64,000 nt of DNA from JBARDN01 sp963755705 (GCA_963755705.1 CAVWKW010000001.1:744001-808000), one strand, 5' to 3'; shown: positions 1 to 8,707, counted from the first letter of the stretch. Numbers and translations: made by a program. The notes: generated by a model not told the origin, from the letters alone.

Positions 1-1
1 G

Positions 2-142
2 ATCGAGATGGGCACCCACGCCGAACTCCTGCGCAACGCGAGTGTTTACGCGCAGCTCTTCAACGAGCAGGCGCGCAAGCTTAAAGTCGATACCCGAACC
101 CAGCGCCGTCCGGGCGCGTTGGTGCTGGCTGAGCGCGATTGA
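2..142 (+). CDS. ABC transporter ATP-binding protein, C-terminal end (partial)
   Basis: Only the last 46 codons lie in the window, entering in frame from the left edge. The peptide reads IEMGTHAELL, then a YAQLF stretch, which is the usual end of the nucleotide-binding domain in exporter-type (type IV) ABC proteins: the G-x-H-x-E-L-L turn after the H-loop, then a Y-x-x-L-x-x-x-Q helix. Exporters of this type couple ATP hydrolysis to outward transport across the inner membrane. Substrate cannot be told from this fragment. It is followed after 42 bases by the ROK kinase gene on the same strand. The short length makes the family call fairly safe but nothing finer. Confidence 0.7.
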   Translation: MEMGTHAELLRNASVYAQLFNEQARKLKVDTRTQRRPGALVLAERD

Positions 143-184
143 CTATTCCGAAGTAGGACTACTCTGAAGTAGAAAGGACACCTG

Positions 185-946
185 ATGCCGTCCATCAAGA
201 AATCCTCCGCTGTGAAACCTGAAGCCGCGATCGCGGTCGGCAAGCGCACGCTCGCGGTCGATATCGGCGGCACCGGAATCAAGGCTGAAACTCTCGACGC
301 GCGTGGCAAGCCTGTAAACAAGCGGCAGCGGATCCCGACTCCGAAGCACGCGACGCCGCGTGAAGTAATCTCGATCGTGAAAAAGCTCGGCAAGATGTGC
401 GCGCCGTTCGATCGCGTCTCCGCGGGATTTCCCGGTGTGGTTAAGGAAGGTGTTATCTATACTGCCGCCAACTTGGGCAAAGGATGGAAGGGGTTCAAGC
501 TCGCCGAGGGTCTGCGCAAGAAGCTGCGCGCGCCCGTGCGCGTCGCCAACGACGCCGACGTGCAGGGCCTCGGCAGCGTGAGTGGCAAAGGCGTCGAACT
601 GGTGATCACGCTCGGCACGGGAGTCGGCTCGGTGATTTTCGTCAACGGTCACCGAATCCATTTGGAAGCGGGACATCAGCCTTTTCACAAGGGCAAAACC
701 TATGAGGACGAGTTAGGCGACAAAGCGTTCAAGAAAAAAGGCAAGAAAAGGTGGAACAAATTGTTCGCCGAGGCGCTCGACGATTTTGCTAGGATGTTCA
801 ACTACGATCGACTCTATATCGGCGGCGGCAACGCCAGGCACATTACGATAAAGCTTCCCGCCAACGTGAAAATAGTAAGTAATCTCGAAGGCCTGCTCGG
901 CGGGATCAAACTCTGGGAACAACCCGGCCGCGCGGAATCGAAGTGA
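185..946 (+). CDS. ppgK: ROK-family kinase, polyphosphate glucokinase-like
   Basis: 253 residues. The phosphate-binding motif DIGGTGIK lies at residues 26-33, followed by a GFPGVV segment and a second sugar-kinase motif around TLGTGVGS. The compact size and the ELGDKAFKKKGKKRWNK region resemble the polyphosphate/ATP glucokinases (PpgK) that phosphorylate glucose to glucose-6-phosphate in the cytoplasm, rather than longer ROK repressors. No DNA-binding domain is present. The first 18 residues precede the fold and are rich in Lys and Ala. A GAAAGGA sequence precedes the ATG by several bases. Phosphoryl donor (polyphosphate or ATP) is inferred from family resemblance only; another ROK sugar kinase is possible. 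Confidence 0.72.
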   Translation: MPSIKKSSAVKPEAAIAVGKRTLAVDIGGTGIKAETLDARGKPVNKRQRIPTPKHATPREVISIVKKLGKMCAPFDRVSAGFPGVVKEGVIYTAANLGKGWKGFKLAEGLRKKLRAPVRVANDADVQGLGSVSGKGVELVITLGTGVGSVIFVNGHRIHLEAGHQPFHKGKTYEDELGDKAFKKKGKKRWNKLFAEALDDFARMFNYDRLYIGGGNARHITIKLPANVKIVSNLEGLLGGIKLWEQPGRAESK

Positions 947-1011
947 GCTGGTATAAAACTCTATCTAACTGAGTAATTGCTTCGGGTCTTTCGGTCAGGC
1001 GGAGGAATCCT

Positions 1012-1785
1012 ATGTCAGTTGTTGACACGAGCGTGCTAGGAGTTGGCGAGCGGCTACCTGGATGGAAGGATCGCACTTTCAGCAGCGAACGGATGACGTT
1101 CGCGCATTTCACTTTCTCGGCAGGTGCGGCGATCCACGAGCATAGCCATTCCAACGAAGAGGTGTGGACCGTCCTCGAAGGAGAACTGCAAGTGACCGTC
1201 GGCGGAGAGACGCTCGTGGCTACGCCCGGAATGGTCGCGATCGTTCCCCCAAATTACGCACATTCGGTCCGAGCTATCACGGACGGCAAGGCGATCGTCA
1301 CCGATTCTCCGGTCCGGATTGATCGCAGCGGCGGCCGCCGTGGCGTTGTCGCCGTGGATTTCGACACGCCGATCCCACTGTCCCATGATAAGACCCTCGC
1401 CCCCATGGCCATTCCGTTCACGTTGCGGAACCGAGGCAAAACCCGGGTAGTCGTCAGAGGGTTAAAGCTCGATGCCGCCTGCGCGCCTACTTTGCCACCA
1501 GCGAGTACCACTGAAATACCCGGTGGCGAGTTGACTGAGTATTGCGTGCTCGAACCGGGAGCCCACCGCGCTGAGATATTGCCATTTGCGGAACTGACAA
1601 CGCGGCGCCTCGAAGACCTTCGCAACGGCGCCGCGATTTTCTATCTCAGAGGAGTCGTCATTTACGATGACGACTTCGGTGATCGGCAGCATCGCACGTT
1701 CTGCGTAGTCTACGACCGCGAGGCGTTTGACGGGAAAGGCGGCTTCGTCGCTGCGGACAGGCCCGGGTACAACTACGGATCTTAG
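1012..1785 (+). CDS. Cupin-domain protein of unknown function
   Basis: 257 residues. The N-terminal half (about residues 30-105) is a single cupin barrel: HEHSHSNEEVW gives the two His and the Glu of cupin motif 1, and the later PPNYAHSV segment gives the His of motif 2, so a metal site is likely intact. The C-terminal 140 residues are a second beta-rich region, with repeated VVVRG/LEPGAH-type strands, that I do not recognise. GGCGGAGGAATCCT supplies a clear ribosome site before the ATG. It converges on the fumarylacetoacetate-hydrolase gene with only 12 bases between stops. Possible roles are a dioxygenase, an isomerase or a ligand sensor; none can be chosen from sequence. Confidence 0.7.
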   Translation: MSVVDTSVLGVGERLPGWKDRTFSSERMTFAHFTFSAGAAIHEHSHSNEEVWTVLEGELQVTVGGETLVATPGMVAIVPPNYAHSVRAITDGKAIVTDSPVRIDRSGGRRGVVAVDFDTPIPLSHDKTLAPMAIPFTLRNRGKTRVVVRGLKLDAACAPTLPPASTTEIPGGELTEYCVLEPGAHRAEILPFAELTTRRLEDLRNGAAIFYLRGVVIYDDDFGDRQHRTFCVVYDREAFDGKGGFVAADRPGYNYGS

Positions 1786-1797
1786 GGTGTTCTTGAG

Positions 1798-2661
1798 CTA
1801 GGCCGCGGCCTCCGCCTTCATGGTCGCTTCGAGTGCGCCAATTCTATCGATCTCGACGCGCACCTTGTCGCCTTCCACCAACCACCGCGGCGGCTTCGAC
1901 GCCGCGCCGACTCCACCCGGCGTGCCGGTGAACAGGATATCGCCCGGTTCGAGCGTCATCGCCTGGGTCAGGTGTTCGATCTGATCGAATACGCCGAAGA
2001 CCAGGTTCCTGGTGTTCGAACTCTGGCGTATCTCGCCGTTGACCAGGCATCGGATGCCGAGTGTATGCGGATCGCCCAGCTCATCGGCGGTGACGATCCA
2101 CGGCCCGATCGGCGCGTGCGTGTCGAACGATTTGCCGATCGCCCATTGCCCGCTGCGCATCTGCCAGTCACGCACCGACACGTCGTTGCCGGCCATGTAG
2201 CCAAACACGACTTCTGCCGCGCGTTCTTTCGAGACATGCTTGCAGCGCTTGCCGATGACCACGACCAATTCGGCTTCGTAGTCGATCAGCTTCGAGGCGG
2301 CTGGCAGCAGGATCGGATCGAACGGTCCGTTGATCGAGGTCACCGCCTTGGTGAACCAGGTCTGATGCTGCGGCGTAGGAAGCCCGCTTTCCTTGATGTG
2401 ATCGGCGTAGTTCAGTCCGATCGCGAAAATCTTGCCCGGACGGAGAACCGGTGCGAGCAGATGCACTGATTTGAGCGGCGCGTCCGCGGGCGCGCTCTCC
2501 GCCAGTTCCCGGACGCGCGGACTGACGCGAGGCCATTCGGTAATAAGGCCAATCATCCCGCTGGGCAATCCCGCGAGATGCTTCCCCAGATCGATCACAC
2601 CGTCATTTTTGACGACGCCGAGTTTGGTCGTCCCCGCTTCCGAGTATGTAACGAGTTTCAT
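1798..2661 (-). CDS. Fumarylacetoacetate hydrolase family protein
   Basis: 287 residues covering the whole FAH fold. Family landmarks: GLNYADH (82-88), the metal-binding acids Glu129 and Glu131 in DYEAELV, Asp160 in GYMAGNDVSVRD, the GKSFDTHAPIGPW loop, and the TGTPGGVG turn near the C-terminus. Relatives hydrolyse C-C bonds of acylpyruvates or hydrate and decarboxylate 2-oxo-alkenoates in meta-cleavage pathways, using Mg or Mn. It sits 40 bases downstream of an extradiol dioxygenase on the same strand, so it probably acts on the ring-cleavage product or its hydrolysed fragment. AAAGGTATC precedes the ATG. Substrate is inferred. Confidence 0.88.
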   Translation of the reverse strand: MKLVTYSEAGTTKLGVVKNDGVIDLGKHLAGLPSGMIGLITEWPRVSPRVRELAESAPADAPLKSVHLLAPVLRPGKIFAIGLNYADHIKESGLPTPQHQTWFTKAVTSINGPFDPILLPAASKLIDYEAELVVVIGKRCKHVSKERAAEVVFGYMAGNDVSVRDWQMRSGQWAIGKSFDTHAPIGPWIVTADELGDPHTLGIRCLVNGEIRQSSNTRNLVFGVFDQIEHLTQAMTLEPGDILFTGTPGGVGAASKPPRWLVEGDKVRVEIDRIGALEATMKAEAAA

Positions 2662-2701
2662 CTGATACCTTTTTAGCCGATTTACCTTTGTTCAATATTG
2701 C

Positions 2702-3628
2702 TCAGCCCAGCATGCGCGGAGGCGGCGGTCCCCACTGCACGCCCATCATTTCCTTCATCGATGTGCGCCGCGATCCCCACTCCGTGTTCAGCAGATCACC
2801 GTCGGTCCAGTGTTCGACAGTATGCCCCCACGGATCGCGCCAGTAGTCAAATATCTGGCTCCCCAGAACATGGCGTCCGACGCCCCATTGATGATGCCGC
2901 TGCTTGGTTTCGAGCCAGGCGTTACCTTTCATCAGGTCGTCGTAGTCAGCGACTTCGAACGCGGCGTGATTGAACGCGGGCTTGCCGTGTCCGATCAAAA
3001 AAAGTGTGTGATGATCGCTCGGCGTGGCGCCGCGATCGCATCGCAGGAACGCTCCGAACACGGCGGAGGGTTTGTCATCGGGGAAAATCTCGTCTGAAGT
3101 AATCAAGCCGAAATGTGATTTGTACCAGGCTTCTGTCTGGCGAAAGTCGCTGACATTGAACACGCAGTGACCGAGCCGTTTGACGTGCGCGGGACCCTGC
3201 CCAAGCCGCTTGAGCGCGTTCAGCCGTGGGGTTTCGTATGAATTGTTGCTGAGGCCGAGGCGAGGCAGGACAATCGGCGCGGACTGCTCGCGGCCCGCCA
3301 CGACTTCGACCGCGAACCCGTCCGGCGCGGTCAACTTGACTACCGCGCCGCCGCCCGGTCCTTCGAGCGGTTCCACCGAGACGCCGTCGCTGTGCGCGAT
3401 CGTTTCCAGATCGCCGGGCGACGCGGCCTCGAAGGCGACACCGGCGAAGCCTGCTTCGCCCCGATGCGTCACGTGCACAAACGGATCGCCGTCGGTGCCG
3501 CGCATGTAGAGCGTGTCCTTTGTGCGGTCCGCGCGCACCATCCCGAAATCGACCAGGAACTCCTCCATAGCGTCGAGGTCGGGCGCGCGAAATCGAACGA
3601 ACGCTACATCTTGAACTTTGATTCCCAT
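2702..3628 (-). CDS. VOC-superfamily extradiol dioxygenase (catechol/biphenyldiol 2,3-dioxygenase type)
   Basis: 308 residues with two VOC domains, an N-terminal structural one and a C-terminal catalytic one. The Fe(II) triad typical of type I extradiol enzymes is visible: His154 (RLGHCVFN), His221 (FNHAAFEV) and Glu272 (GHTVEHW). The length matches BphC and catechol 2,3-dioxygenases. The enzyme would open a catechol ring next to the hydroxyl pair. GGAGGCGCCG lies immediately before the ATG. It is the first gene of a two-gene unit with the FAH-fold protein, making a minimal meta-cleavage module. Which catechol is the substrate cannot be told. Confidence 0.87.
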   Translation of the reverse strand: MGIKVQDVAFVRFRAPDLDAMEEFLVDFGMVRADRTKDTLYMRGTDGDPFVHVTHRGEAGFAGVAFEAASPGDLETIAHSDGVSVEPLEGPGGGAVVKLTAPDGFAVEVVAGREQSAPIVLPRLGLSNNSYETPRLNALKRLGQGPAHVKRLGHCVFNVSDFRQTEAWYKSHFGLITSDEIFPDDKPSAVFGAFLRCDRGATPSDHHTLFLIGHGKPAFNHAAFEVADYDDLMKGNAWLETKQRHHQWGVGRHVLGSQIFDYWRDPWGHTVEHWTDGDLLNTEWGSRRTSMKEMMGVQWGPPPPRMLG

Positions 3629-3861
3629 CGGCGCCTCCGCTGTTCAGCTTGCGGCCAAACTTACTCCAGAAAGGCGGTTGAGGGTTAGCGGCGCGCAGGG
3701 GTCCACAACTGTGGGTCGTCACCTGATCTGCCACTGGCGCTTAGAGTGAAGCTGAACTGGGTCGGAAATGCGGCGCCGACCGTAACGCTGCTCGAGCGAT
3801 GCCTCGTATAGGAGACCACGACCAAGTAGGATTCGCGCCGTGAACCGAGCTCGCGCGATTC

Positions 3862-4392
3862 TCAGTTGGCTCGACGAACGCTAAGCGTCGTTACGCCGCG
3901 GACCCATCGCGCGTGGCGCTTCTCGCCCGGCACGACAAACCTGAGGGGACCTTCGCTGGCGTCGAGCGGATGTCCGTCACGCCGATCCGCAAGAATCACA
4001 ACCTTGTCCGTATAAGCAGGATCAAGCTCCGCGAGCGCGAAGAGCGCGCGGTAACCGTCACTCGCGGTAACGATCAGATAGAGCGTCATCTGTTTGCCGC
4101 GCAGTGCTTTACCAAGCGGCGCGCCGGCGCGTTCGAGGATTTCAGATAGAGGAACGCCGGTGTAGGTTGCGGGCACACCTTTCTCGGTGGTGACGTGAAC
4201 GGTGACCTGCGGCATCGCCGCGAGCACGGATTCGTCGAAGGTCTGGGGATGCGCAATCTCGCCGTCTACGGTGAGCGTCGCGGACGCGGGCGCCGCGGGT
4301 TGTGCAGATACAGCATGCGCAAAACAAAGGATCAGAGTTAAGACCAAAACCGCGGGCACGAGGACTGGCCGCTTTGGGTTTCGTTTGAGCAT
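3862..4392 (-). CDS. Exported SUOX-fold (molybdopterin-binding domain) protein without the cofactor cysteine
   Basis: 176 residues. Residues 1-30 are a signal peptide (basic start, Leu/Val-rich core, then AHAVSAQ). The rest matches the small periplasmic oxidoreductase molybdopterin-binding fold: LTVDGEIAHP, a YTGVPLSEIL segment, GYRALFALAEL, and a RHARWVRGVTTL end. In true sulfite-oxidase-type enzymes a Cys ligates the molybdenum; the predicted mature protein here has no cysteine at all, so it is probably a binding or structural relative rather than a classic Mo enzyme. It lies six bases downstream of the Mop-type gene on the same strand, so the two are probably co-transcribed. A 233-base non-coding stretch on its 3' side shows nothing recognisable. 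Confidence 0.75.
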   Translation of the reverse strand: MLKRNPKRPVLVPAVLVLTLILCFAHAVSAQPAAPASATLTVDGEIAHPQTFDESVLAAMPQVTVHVTTEKGVPATYTGVPLSEILERAGAPLGKALRGKQMTLYLIVTASDGYRALFALAELDPAYTDKVVILADRRDGHPLDASEGPLRFVVPGEKRHARWVRGVTTLSVRRAN

Positions 4393-4398
4393 TTGGAA

Positions 4399-4605
4399 TC
4401 AGTCCTTCTCGATCATAACCTCGGTCGATTTGATCACCGCGGTCACTTTGTCGCCCTTCTTGAGGTTCAATTCTTCGGCGCTGCGCTTGGTGATGACGGA
4501 CTCGATCACATTGTTGCCTACCTTGACCGTGATTAGCGCCGTGACTCTCCCAAGCAGGACTTCCGAGATCTCACCCTTCAGACGGTTGCGCGCGCTGAGT
4601 GCCAT
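4399..4605 (-). CDS. TOBE/Mop-type molybdate-binding protein
   Basis: 68 residues with the start at MALSARNRLKGEI, chosen because AGGAG sits eight bases upstream; a longer upstream reading has no homology. The whole chain is one TOBE/Mop domain: SARNRLKGEISEV, then VTALITVKVG, SVITKRSAEELNLKKGDKV and a VIKSTEVMIEKD end. Such molbindins oligomerise and store molybdate or tungstate in the cytoplasm, or sense it. It precedes the SUOX-fold exported gene, which supports a molybdenum theme. No molybdate transporter or cofactor gene is in the window. Confidence 0.85.
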   Translation of the reverse strand: MALSARNRLKGEISEVLLGRVTALITVKVGNNVIESVITKRSAEELNLKKGDKVTAVIKSTEVMIEKD

Positions 4606-4620
4606 AATGCTGCTCCTTCT

Positions 4621-4636
4621 GGGGCCGGTTGGCCCC
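4621..4636. promoter_or_regulatory. GC hairpin in the leader of the Mop gene
   Basis: GGGGCC-GGTT-GGCCCC forms a six-pair perfect hairpin just upstream of the Mop ribosome site on the minus strand. No T-run follows on either strand, so it is a weak terminator candidate. It could affect translation of the Mop gene. No known molybdenum-cofactor riboswitch core is recognisable around it. Confidence 0.3.
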
Positions 4637-4729
4637 GTTGCCCGCCAAATCTTCGCTGATCGTATGCTCTTTCTCATTTTCGATTAAGCGGTTACAACCG
4701 CGTAATAGCCGCGATGGAGAGACACGGAT

Positions 4730-5731
4730 ATGTCGAAGATGAAATTTGGTTACATGCTCGATTTCCGAAATCCCGAATCGTCGCACATGGATTTCGGAAC
4801 TTTCTATTCCGCGATGTTTCGGCAGATCGAATTCCTCGAGAAGGCCGGCTTCGATTCGCTCTGGGTGACCGAGCATCACTTCGTTGACGACGGCTACCTG
4901 TCCTCGGTGATGACAATGCTCGCGGCGATAGCGGCGCGCACCACGCGGATCTCGCTCGGAACCTACGTTCTGCTCGCGCCGTTTTATCATCCGCTGCGCC
5001 TGGCCGAAGATGCCGCTATGATCGATGTCATTTCCAACGGCCGACTGCGCTTGGGAATAGGGATGGGCTACCGCGATGAAGAGTTCGACGGCCTGCAGGT
5101 CTCGAAAAAGCATCGCCTTAGCCGCACGCTCGAAACGATCGAGATTTTGCGCCAGGCATGGACCGGCGAACGCTTCAGCTTCGAGGGCCAGCATTTCCAG
5201 TTTCGCGACGTGCGCGTGCTGCCGCGCCCCAAGAGCCAGCCGCATCCGGAGCTCTTGTGGGGCGGAATGACGACCAAGGCGATTCAGCGCGGCGCGCGGC
5301 TGGGATTATCGTTCGCCTGCAACCTCGGACGTCATCAGGTCGAGATCTATCGCGAGGAGCTGCGCCGCCTCGGCAAAGATCCCGACGCCTTCAGTATCGT
5401 CAACAGCCGCATCGTCTACATAGCCGAGAGCGCCGAGCGGGCATGGGCGGATATCGAGGCGGCAGCGATGTACCAGGCTGCGCTCTACGGCGAATGGCTT
5501 TCGGCTGCGAATCCCGGCCAGCGATGGATCCAGCCCGACGCGAATCAGCTCAAAAAGAGCAGCATCATCGGAGCGCCGGAGACTGTGAAGGATCGCCTGG
5601 CCGAGGTGATCGCGACCAGCGGCGCGACGGAGATAATCCTGATCACCCAGCTACCGGGTCTCGCGCCGGAGAAGGCGATGCGCTCGCTCGAACGTTTTGC
5701 GCACGAAGTGCTGCCCGCTATTTCGAGTTGA
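4730..5731 (+). CDS. LLM-class flavin-dependent oxidoreductase
   Basis: 333 residues, a full luciferase-like TIM barrel. Features: opening strand FGYMLDFRNP, the GFDSLWVTEHHF motif, LGTYVLLAPFYHPLRLAED, GRLRLGIGMGYRDEEFDG, and the LETIEILRQAW helix. These enzymes use reduced FMN or F420 to oxidise organic substrates; sequence alone does not separate the two cofactors. GGAGAG precedes the ATG. Two crotonases and a VOC protein follow on the same strand with short gaps, suggesting a small catabolic operon in which the oxygenase starts the attack and the crotonases handle the acyl-CoA products. Confidence 0.88.
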   Translation: MSKMKFGYMLDFRNPESSHMDFGTFYSAMFRQIEFLEKAGFDSLWVTEHHFVDDGYLSSVMTMLAAIAARTTRISLGTYVLLAPFYHPLRLAEDAAMIDVISNGRLRLGIGMGYRDEEFDGLQVSKKHRLSRTLETIEILRQAWTGERFSFEGQHFQFRDVRVLPRPKSQPHPELLWGGMTTKAIQRGARLGLSFACNLGRHQVEIYREELRRLGKDPDAFSIVNSRIVYIAESAERAWADIEAAAMYQAALYGEWLSAANPGQRWIQPDANQLKKSSIIGAPETVKDRLAEVIATSGATEIILITQLPGLAPEKAMRSLERFAHEVLPAISS

Positions 5732-5764
5732 CGCTCTCGCCGGTGAGCGAGGTATGCTAGCGCG

Positions 5765-6577
5765 ATGACGAACGTGGTTTTCCAGGTGCAAGACTCGGTC
5801 GGCGTGATCCAGTTGGACCGGCCCGAGAAACTCAACGCGTTCACCTTCGAGATGATCGCGGAAATCCGCAAGGCGGCGGACATGGCGGCTGCTGACGAGC
5901 GCGTGGTCGGTATCGTCGTGACGGGAGCGGGCCGCGCGTTCTGCGCAGGCCTCGATACGGGAGATCTGACGCGCTCGGCGTCCGGGACTGCGCCGGAAGC
6001 GGAACCCGCCGCCAAGGTTTCCGAGGATGAGTTGCCGGCGCTGTTCAGCCATCTACTGCGAATTCCGAAACCTGTGATCGCCGCGGTCAATGGCGTCGCC
6101 GCGGGCGGCGGCTTCGTGCTCGCGATGATGTGCGACTTGCGCTTTGCGGCGGCCGGGGCGAGCTTCACGACCGCATTTTCGAAGCGCGGGCTGATCGCGG
6201 AGCACGGCACGAGCTGGATTCTGCCGCGGCTGGTGGGAATAAATCGCGCACTCGACCTTTTGTGGAGCGCGCGCCGAATCGACGCCGCCGAGGCGCTACG
6301 AATCGGGTTCGTCGATCGCGTGGTGCCCAACGAGAAGCTGCTCGACGACGCAAAGGCGTATATCCGCGATCTCGCGGCGAACGTATCACCCCGTTCGCTC
6401 GCGGTGATGAAGGCGCAGATCTATCGGCATTCATCGCTCGCACTCGAGCCGGCAATCCGCGATGCGGATCGTCTGACACACGAGTCGCTGGCGCATCCGG
6501 ATGCGACTGAAGGCGTGAAATCGTTCGTCGAGCGGCGACCGCCGCGCTTCGCGCGATCGAAGGGAGAAAAGATATGA
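5765..6577 (+). CDS. Enoyl-CoA hydratase/isomerase (crotonase family)
   Basis: 270 residues. The N-terminal strand pair VIQLDRPEKLNAFT, the oxyanion-hole segments GAGRAFCAGLD and GVAAGGGFVLAMMCDLRFAA, and a single acid in the second active-site loop (RGLIAEHGTSW) are all in place. With only one clear catalytic acid it may be an isomerase or a hydratase. Its last four bases overlap the start of the next crotonase (ATGA), so the two are translationally coupled. Substrate is unknown; aromatic ring-degradation or beta-oxidation intermediates fit the context. Confidence 0.85.
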   Translation: MTNVVFQVQDSVGVIQLDRPEKLNAFTFEMIAEIRKAADMAAADERVVGIVVTGAGRAFCAGLDTGDLTRSASGTAPEAEPAAKVSEDELPALFSHLLRIPKPVIAAVNGVAAGGGFVLAMMCDLRFAAAGASFTTAFSKRGLIAEHGTSWILPRLVGINRALDLLWSARRIDAAEALRIGFVDRVVPNEKLLDDAKAYIRDLAANVSPRSLAVMKAQIYRHSSLALEPAIRDADRLTHESLAHPDATEGVKSFVERRPPRFARSKGEKI

Positions 6578-7377
6578 GTGACCCGCACTTCAAAACAATT
6601 CTGTTCCAAAAAACCGGACCGGTTGCGACGCTTACGATGAACCGTCCCGAGCGGATGAACGGCATGACCGGCCTGATGGTGCATGAAGCGCGCGAGGCGC
6701 TGACTCGCGCGGCCGACGACACCGACATCCGCGTGCTGGTGCTGACAGGCGCGGGCAAGGCGTTCTGTCCGGGCGCGGATCTGAACGTTGTCGTGTCGTC
6801 TGGCGAGAATGGTGCACAGAATTCGGACGGCGACGAATCCAACCCCCGCGACTACCATGTATCGACGCTGTTGCATGAGATGCCCGCGGTCACGATCGCG
6901 GCGATCAACGGAGCGTGTGCCGGCGCGGCGCTCGGATGGGCCTGCGCGTGCGATTTTCGCTTCGCCGCCGAGTCGGCGCGATTCAACGTGGCGTTCCTCG
7001 ATGTCGGCGTGGCGGGCGACATGGGCGGTCCGTGGACCTTGCCGCGGATCGTAGGAGCAGCGCGCGCCCGCGAGCTGTATTTCATGCCCGGAAAATTTGA
7101 CGCGGCCGAAGCGCTGCGGATAGGACTCGTCACGCGCGTGTTTTCCGACCAGTCTTTTCGCGCTGAGATTGGCGCGATCGTCGAGCGGCTGATCGCGGCG
7201 GCGCCGACTGCGCTGCGCACGATGAAGTCGAACTTCGTCGAAGCCGAGCGGGTCGATCTGAGAAGCTACATCGATCTCGAAACCGCCCGGCACATTCCGA
7301 TGTTCGCCACGCACGACACGCGTGAAGCATTTGCCGCGAAGGTTGAAAAGCGCAAACCACGATTCGAAGGCCGTTAG
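6574..7377 (+). CDS. Enoyl-CoA hydratase/isomerase (crotonase family), second copy
   Basis: 267 residues, coupled to the preceding crotonase by an ATGA overlap. Landmarks: TLTMNRPERMNGM, GAGKAFCPGADLN, GACAGAALGWACACDFRFAA and FLDVGVAGDMGGPW. The acid in the second loop is Asp (GDMGG), which is more like PaaG-type isomerases than classical hydratases. The two crotonases are clearly different proteins, not a recent tandem duplicate, and may catalyse successive steps. The downstream VOC gene starts 17 bases after the stop. Confidence 0.85.
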   Translation: MSDPHFKTILFQKTGPVATLTMNRPERMNGMTGLMVHEAREALTRAADDTDIRVLVLTGAGKAFCPGADLNVVVSSGENGAQNSDGDESNPRDYHVSTLLHEMPAVTIAAINGACAGAALGWACACDFRFAAESARFNVAFLDVGVAGDMGGPWTLPRIVGAARARELYFMPGKFDAAEALRIGLVTRVFSDQSFRAEIGAIVERLIAAAPTALRTMKSNFVEAERVDLRSYIDLETARHIPMFATHDTREAFAAKVEKRKPRFEGR

Positions 7378-7393
7378 CCCGGGAGGATTTCAT

Positions 7394-8164
7394 ATGTGGC
7401 TCCGCATGCGCCAGGTGGCATTGGTCGCGAACAAGTTGGCCCCGGTGGTTGATGATCTGCACGCAGTGTTCGGCCTCGAAGTAGGGCATCGCGATCCAGG
7501 CGTCAAAGTCTTTGGACTCGAGAACGCGCTGTTGCCGGTCGGCAGCCAGTTTATCGAGGTGGTGGCACCGATTAAGGAAAATACCGCCGGTGGCCGCTAT
7601 CTGGAACGGCGCCACGGCGACGGCGGCTATATGTGTATCCTGCAATGCGACGAGCACGCACCACGCAAGCGCCGCGCCGCCGAACTCGGCATCCGCAAAG
7701 CGCTCGAAGACGACTCCGCCGAGTACAGCATCATGCAGCTTCATCCGCGTGACACGGGCGGAACGTTCCTGGAGATTGACTATCAGAAGGGCAGTGAAGC
7801 TCCTGATGGCCCATGGGCACCGGCCGGGCGCAACTGGAAGCCGGCAGTGCGCACCGACGTCGTTAGCGCGATCGCGGCCGCCGAGATTCAGTCATCCGAG
7901 CCCGCGGCGCTGGCGGAGCGATGGGCTCAAATCCTTGAGCGGCCGCTTACGCGAGACACGCGTGGCAATTCCGCGATTCGTCTCGACATCGGTACGATCC
8001 GCTTCGTCAAGGAAACCGACGGACGCGGCGAGGGCCTCGGCGGTATCGACCTCGTCGTCGTTGATCGGCCGCGTCTGCTTGCGAACGCCAAAAAGCGCGA
8101 TCGTCTTGTCGGAGGCGATATCGTGATGATCGGCGGGATCCGTTTCGGCCTGGTCAACGCTTAA
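7394..8164 (+). CDS. VOC/glyoxalase-like domain protein
   Basis: 256 residues, with the start set at the ATG of CATATG behind GGGAGGATTT; an upstream in-frame reading runs back into the crotonase. The N-terminal half reads as a glyoxalase-like domain (MRQVALVANKLAPVVDDLHAVFGLEVG, then LPVGSQFIEVVAP); the second half (about 155-256) is a diverged repeat ending in VMIGGIRFGLV. Without a complete H/H/E iron triad it is unlikely to be a ring-cleavage enzyme. It ends the operon-like run that begins with the LLM gene and may bind or isomerise an acyl-CoA intermediate. The 237 bases that follow show no gene. Confidence 0.7.
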   Translation: MWLRMRQVALVANKLAPVVDDLHAVFGLEVGHRDPGVKVFGLENALLPVGSQFIEVVAPIKENTAGGRYLERRHGDGGYMCILQCDEHAPRKRRAAELGIRKALEDDSAEYSIMQLHPRDTGGTFLEIDYQKGSEAPDGPWAPAGRNWKPAVRTDVVSAIAAAEIQSSEPAALAERWAQILERPLTRDTRGNSAIRLDIGTIRFVKETDGRGEGLGGIDLVVVDRPRLLANAKKRDRLVGGDIVMIGGIRFGLVNA

Positions 8165-8401
8165 GGCCGCGTACTCCCGTCTTCGAAAAGTCGAGACCGC
8201 ATAAGGTAGTGTTCCGAAGTGCGTTCGTGCGCGATCGTGTCGGCCTCGCCTTCCGAACCACGACATTCCTTGATTACTCGCATTGCGGTGCTCCACAGCA
8301 CTCAAACCGCAATCAGACGAAAGATGTACTTGCCGTGACGCTGAATCCGTTCTTATTCTGAGAGTGAACAATTCTTATGAAGAACTAATGGAGACATCAT
8401 T

Positions 8402-8707
8402 GTGAAACACTCTTTGAAGACCGCAGCTTTGTCTTTAAGCATCGCGGTGCTGTTCGGCAGCGTCGGCGTCGTATTCGCGGACAGTACTGACACTACGAGT
8501 TCGAGCGAGACCACAACTTCCGCACCTCCCGCCGTCGTGGCATATCCCGCGCCGGTAGTGGTTGCGTCTCCCCCCATTGTCGTAGCGCCGGCAGTCGTCG
8601 CACCCTCCACAACCAGTGAACATAGGTCGTCATCCTCGAGCGATCAGGAATCGCCTATGGGCTCTTCGAGTGAGCATTCGTCCAGTACCAAGACCACTAA
8701 CTACTAA
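8402..8707 (+). CDS. Small exported Ser/Thr/Val-rich protein of unknown function
   Basis: 101 residues from a GTG start, with GGAGA upstream. Residues 1-26 form a signal peptide (MKHSLKTAALSLSIAVLFGS, cleavage near VFADS). The mature part is low complexity: a Ser/Thr block, a Pro-Ala-Val repeat region, then Ser-rich acidic and basic stretches. It has no cysteines and is probably disordered, so it may be a surface or periplasmic linker-like protein. It stands alone between the VOC gene and the PRPP synthetase gene. No family recognised. Confidence 0.5.
   Translation: MKHSLKTAALSLSIAVLFGSVGVVFADSTDTTSSSETTTSAPPAVVAYPAPVVVASPPIVVAPAVVAPSTTSEHRSSSSSDQESPMGSSSEHSSSTKTTNY

Noticed and set aside
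4621..4636. Molybdenum-cofactor riboswitch before the Mop gene
   Set aside because: Only one short GC hairpin is present; the multi-stem core of that riboswitch cannot be recognised.
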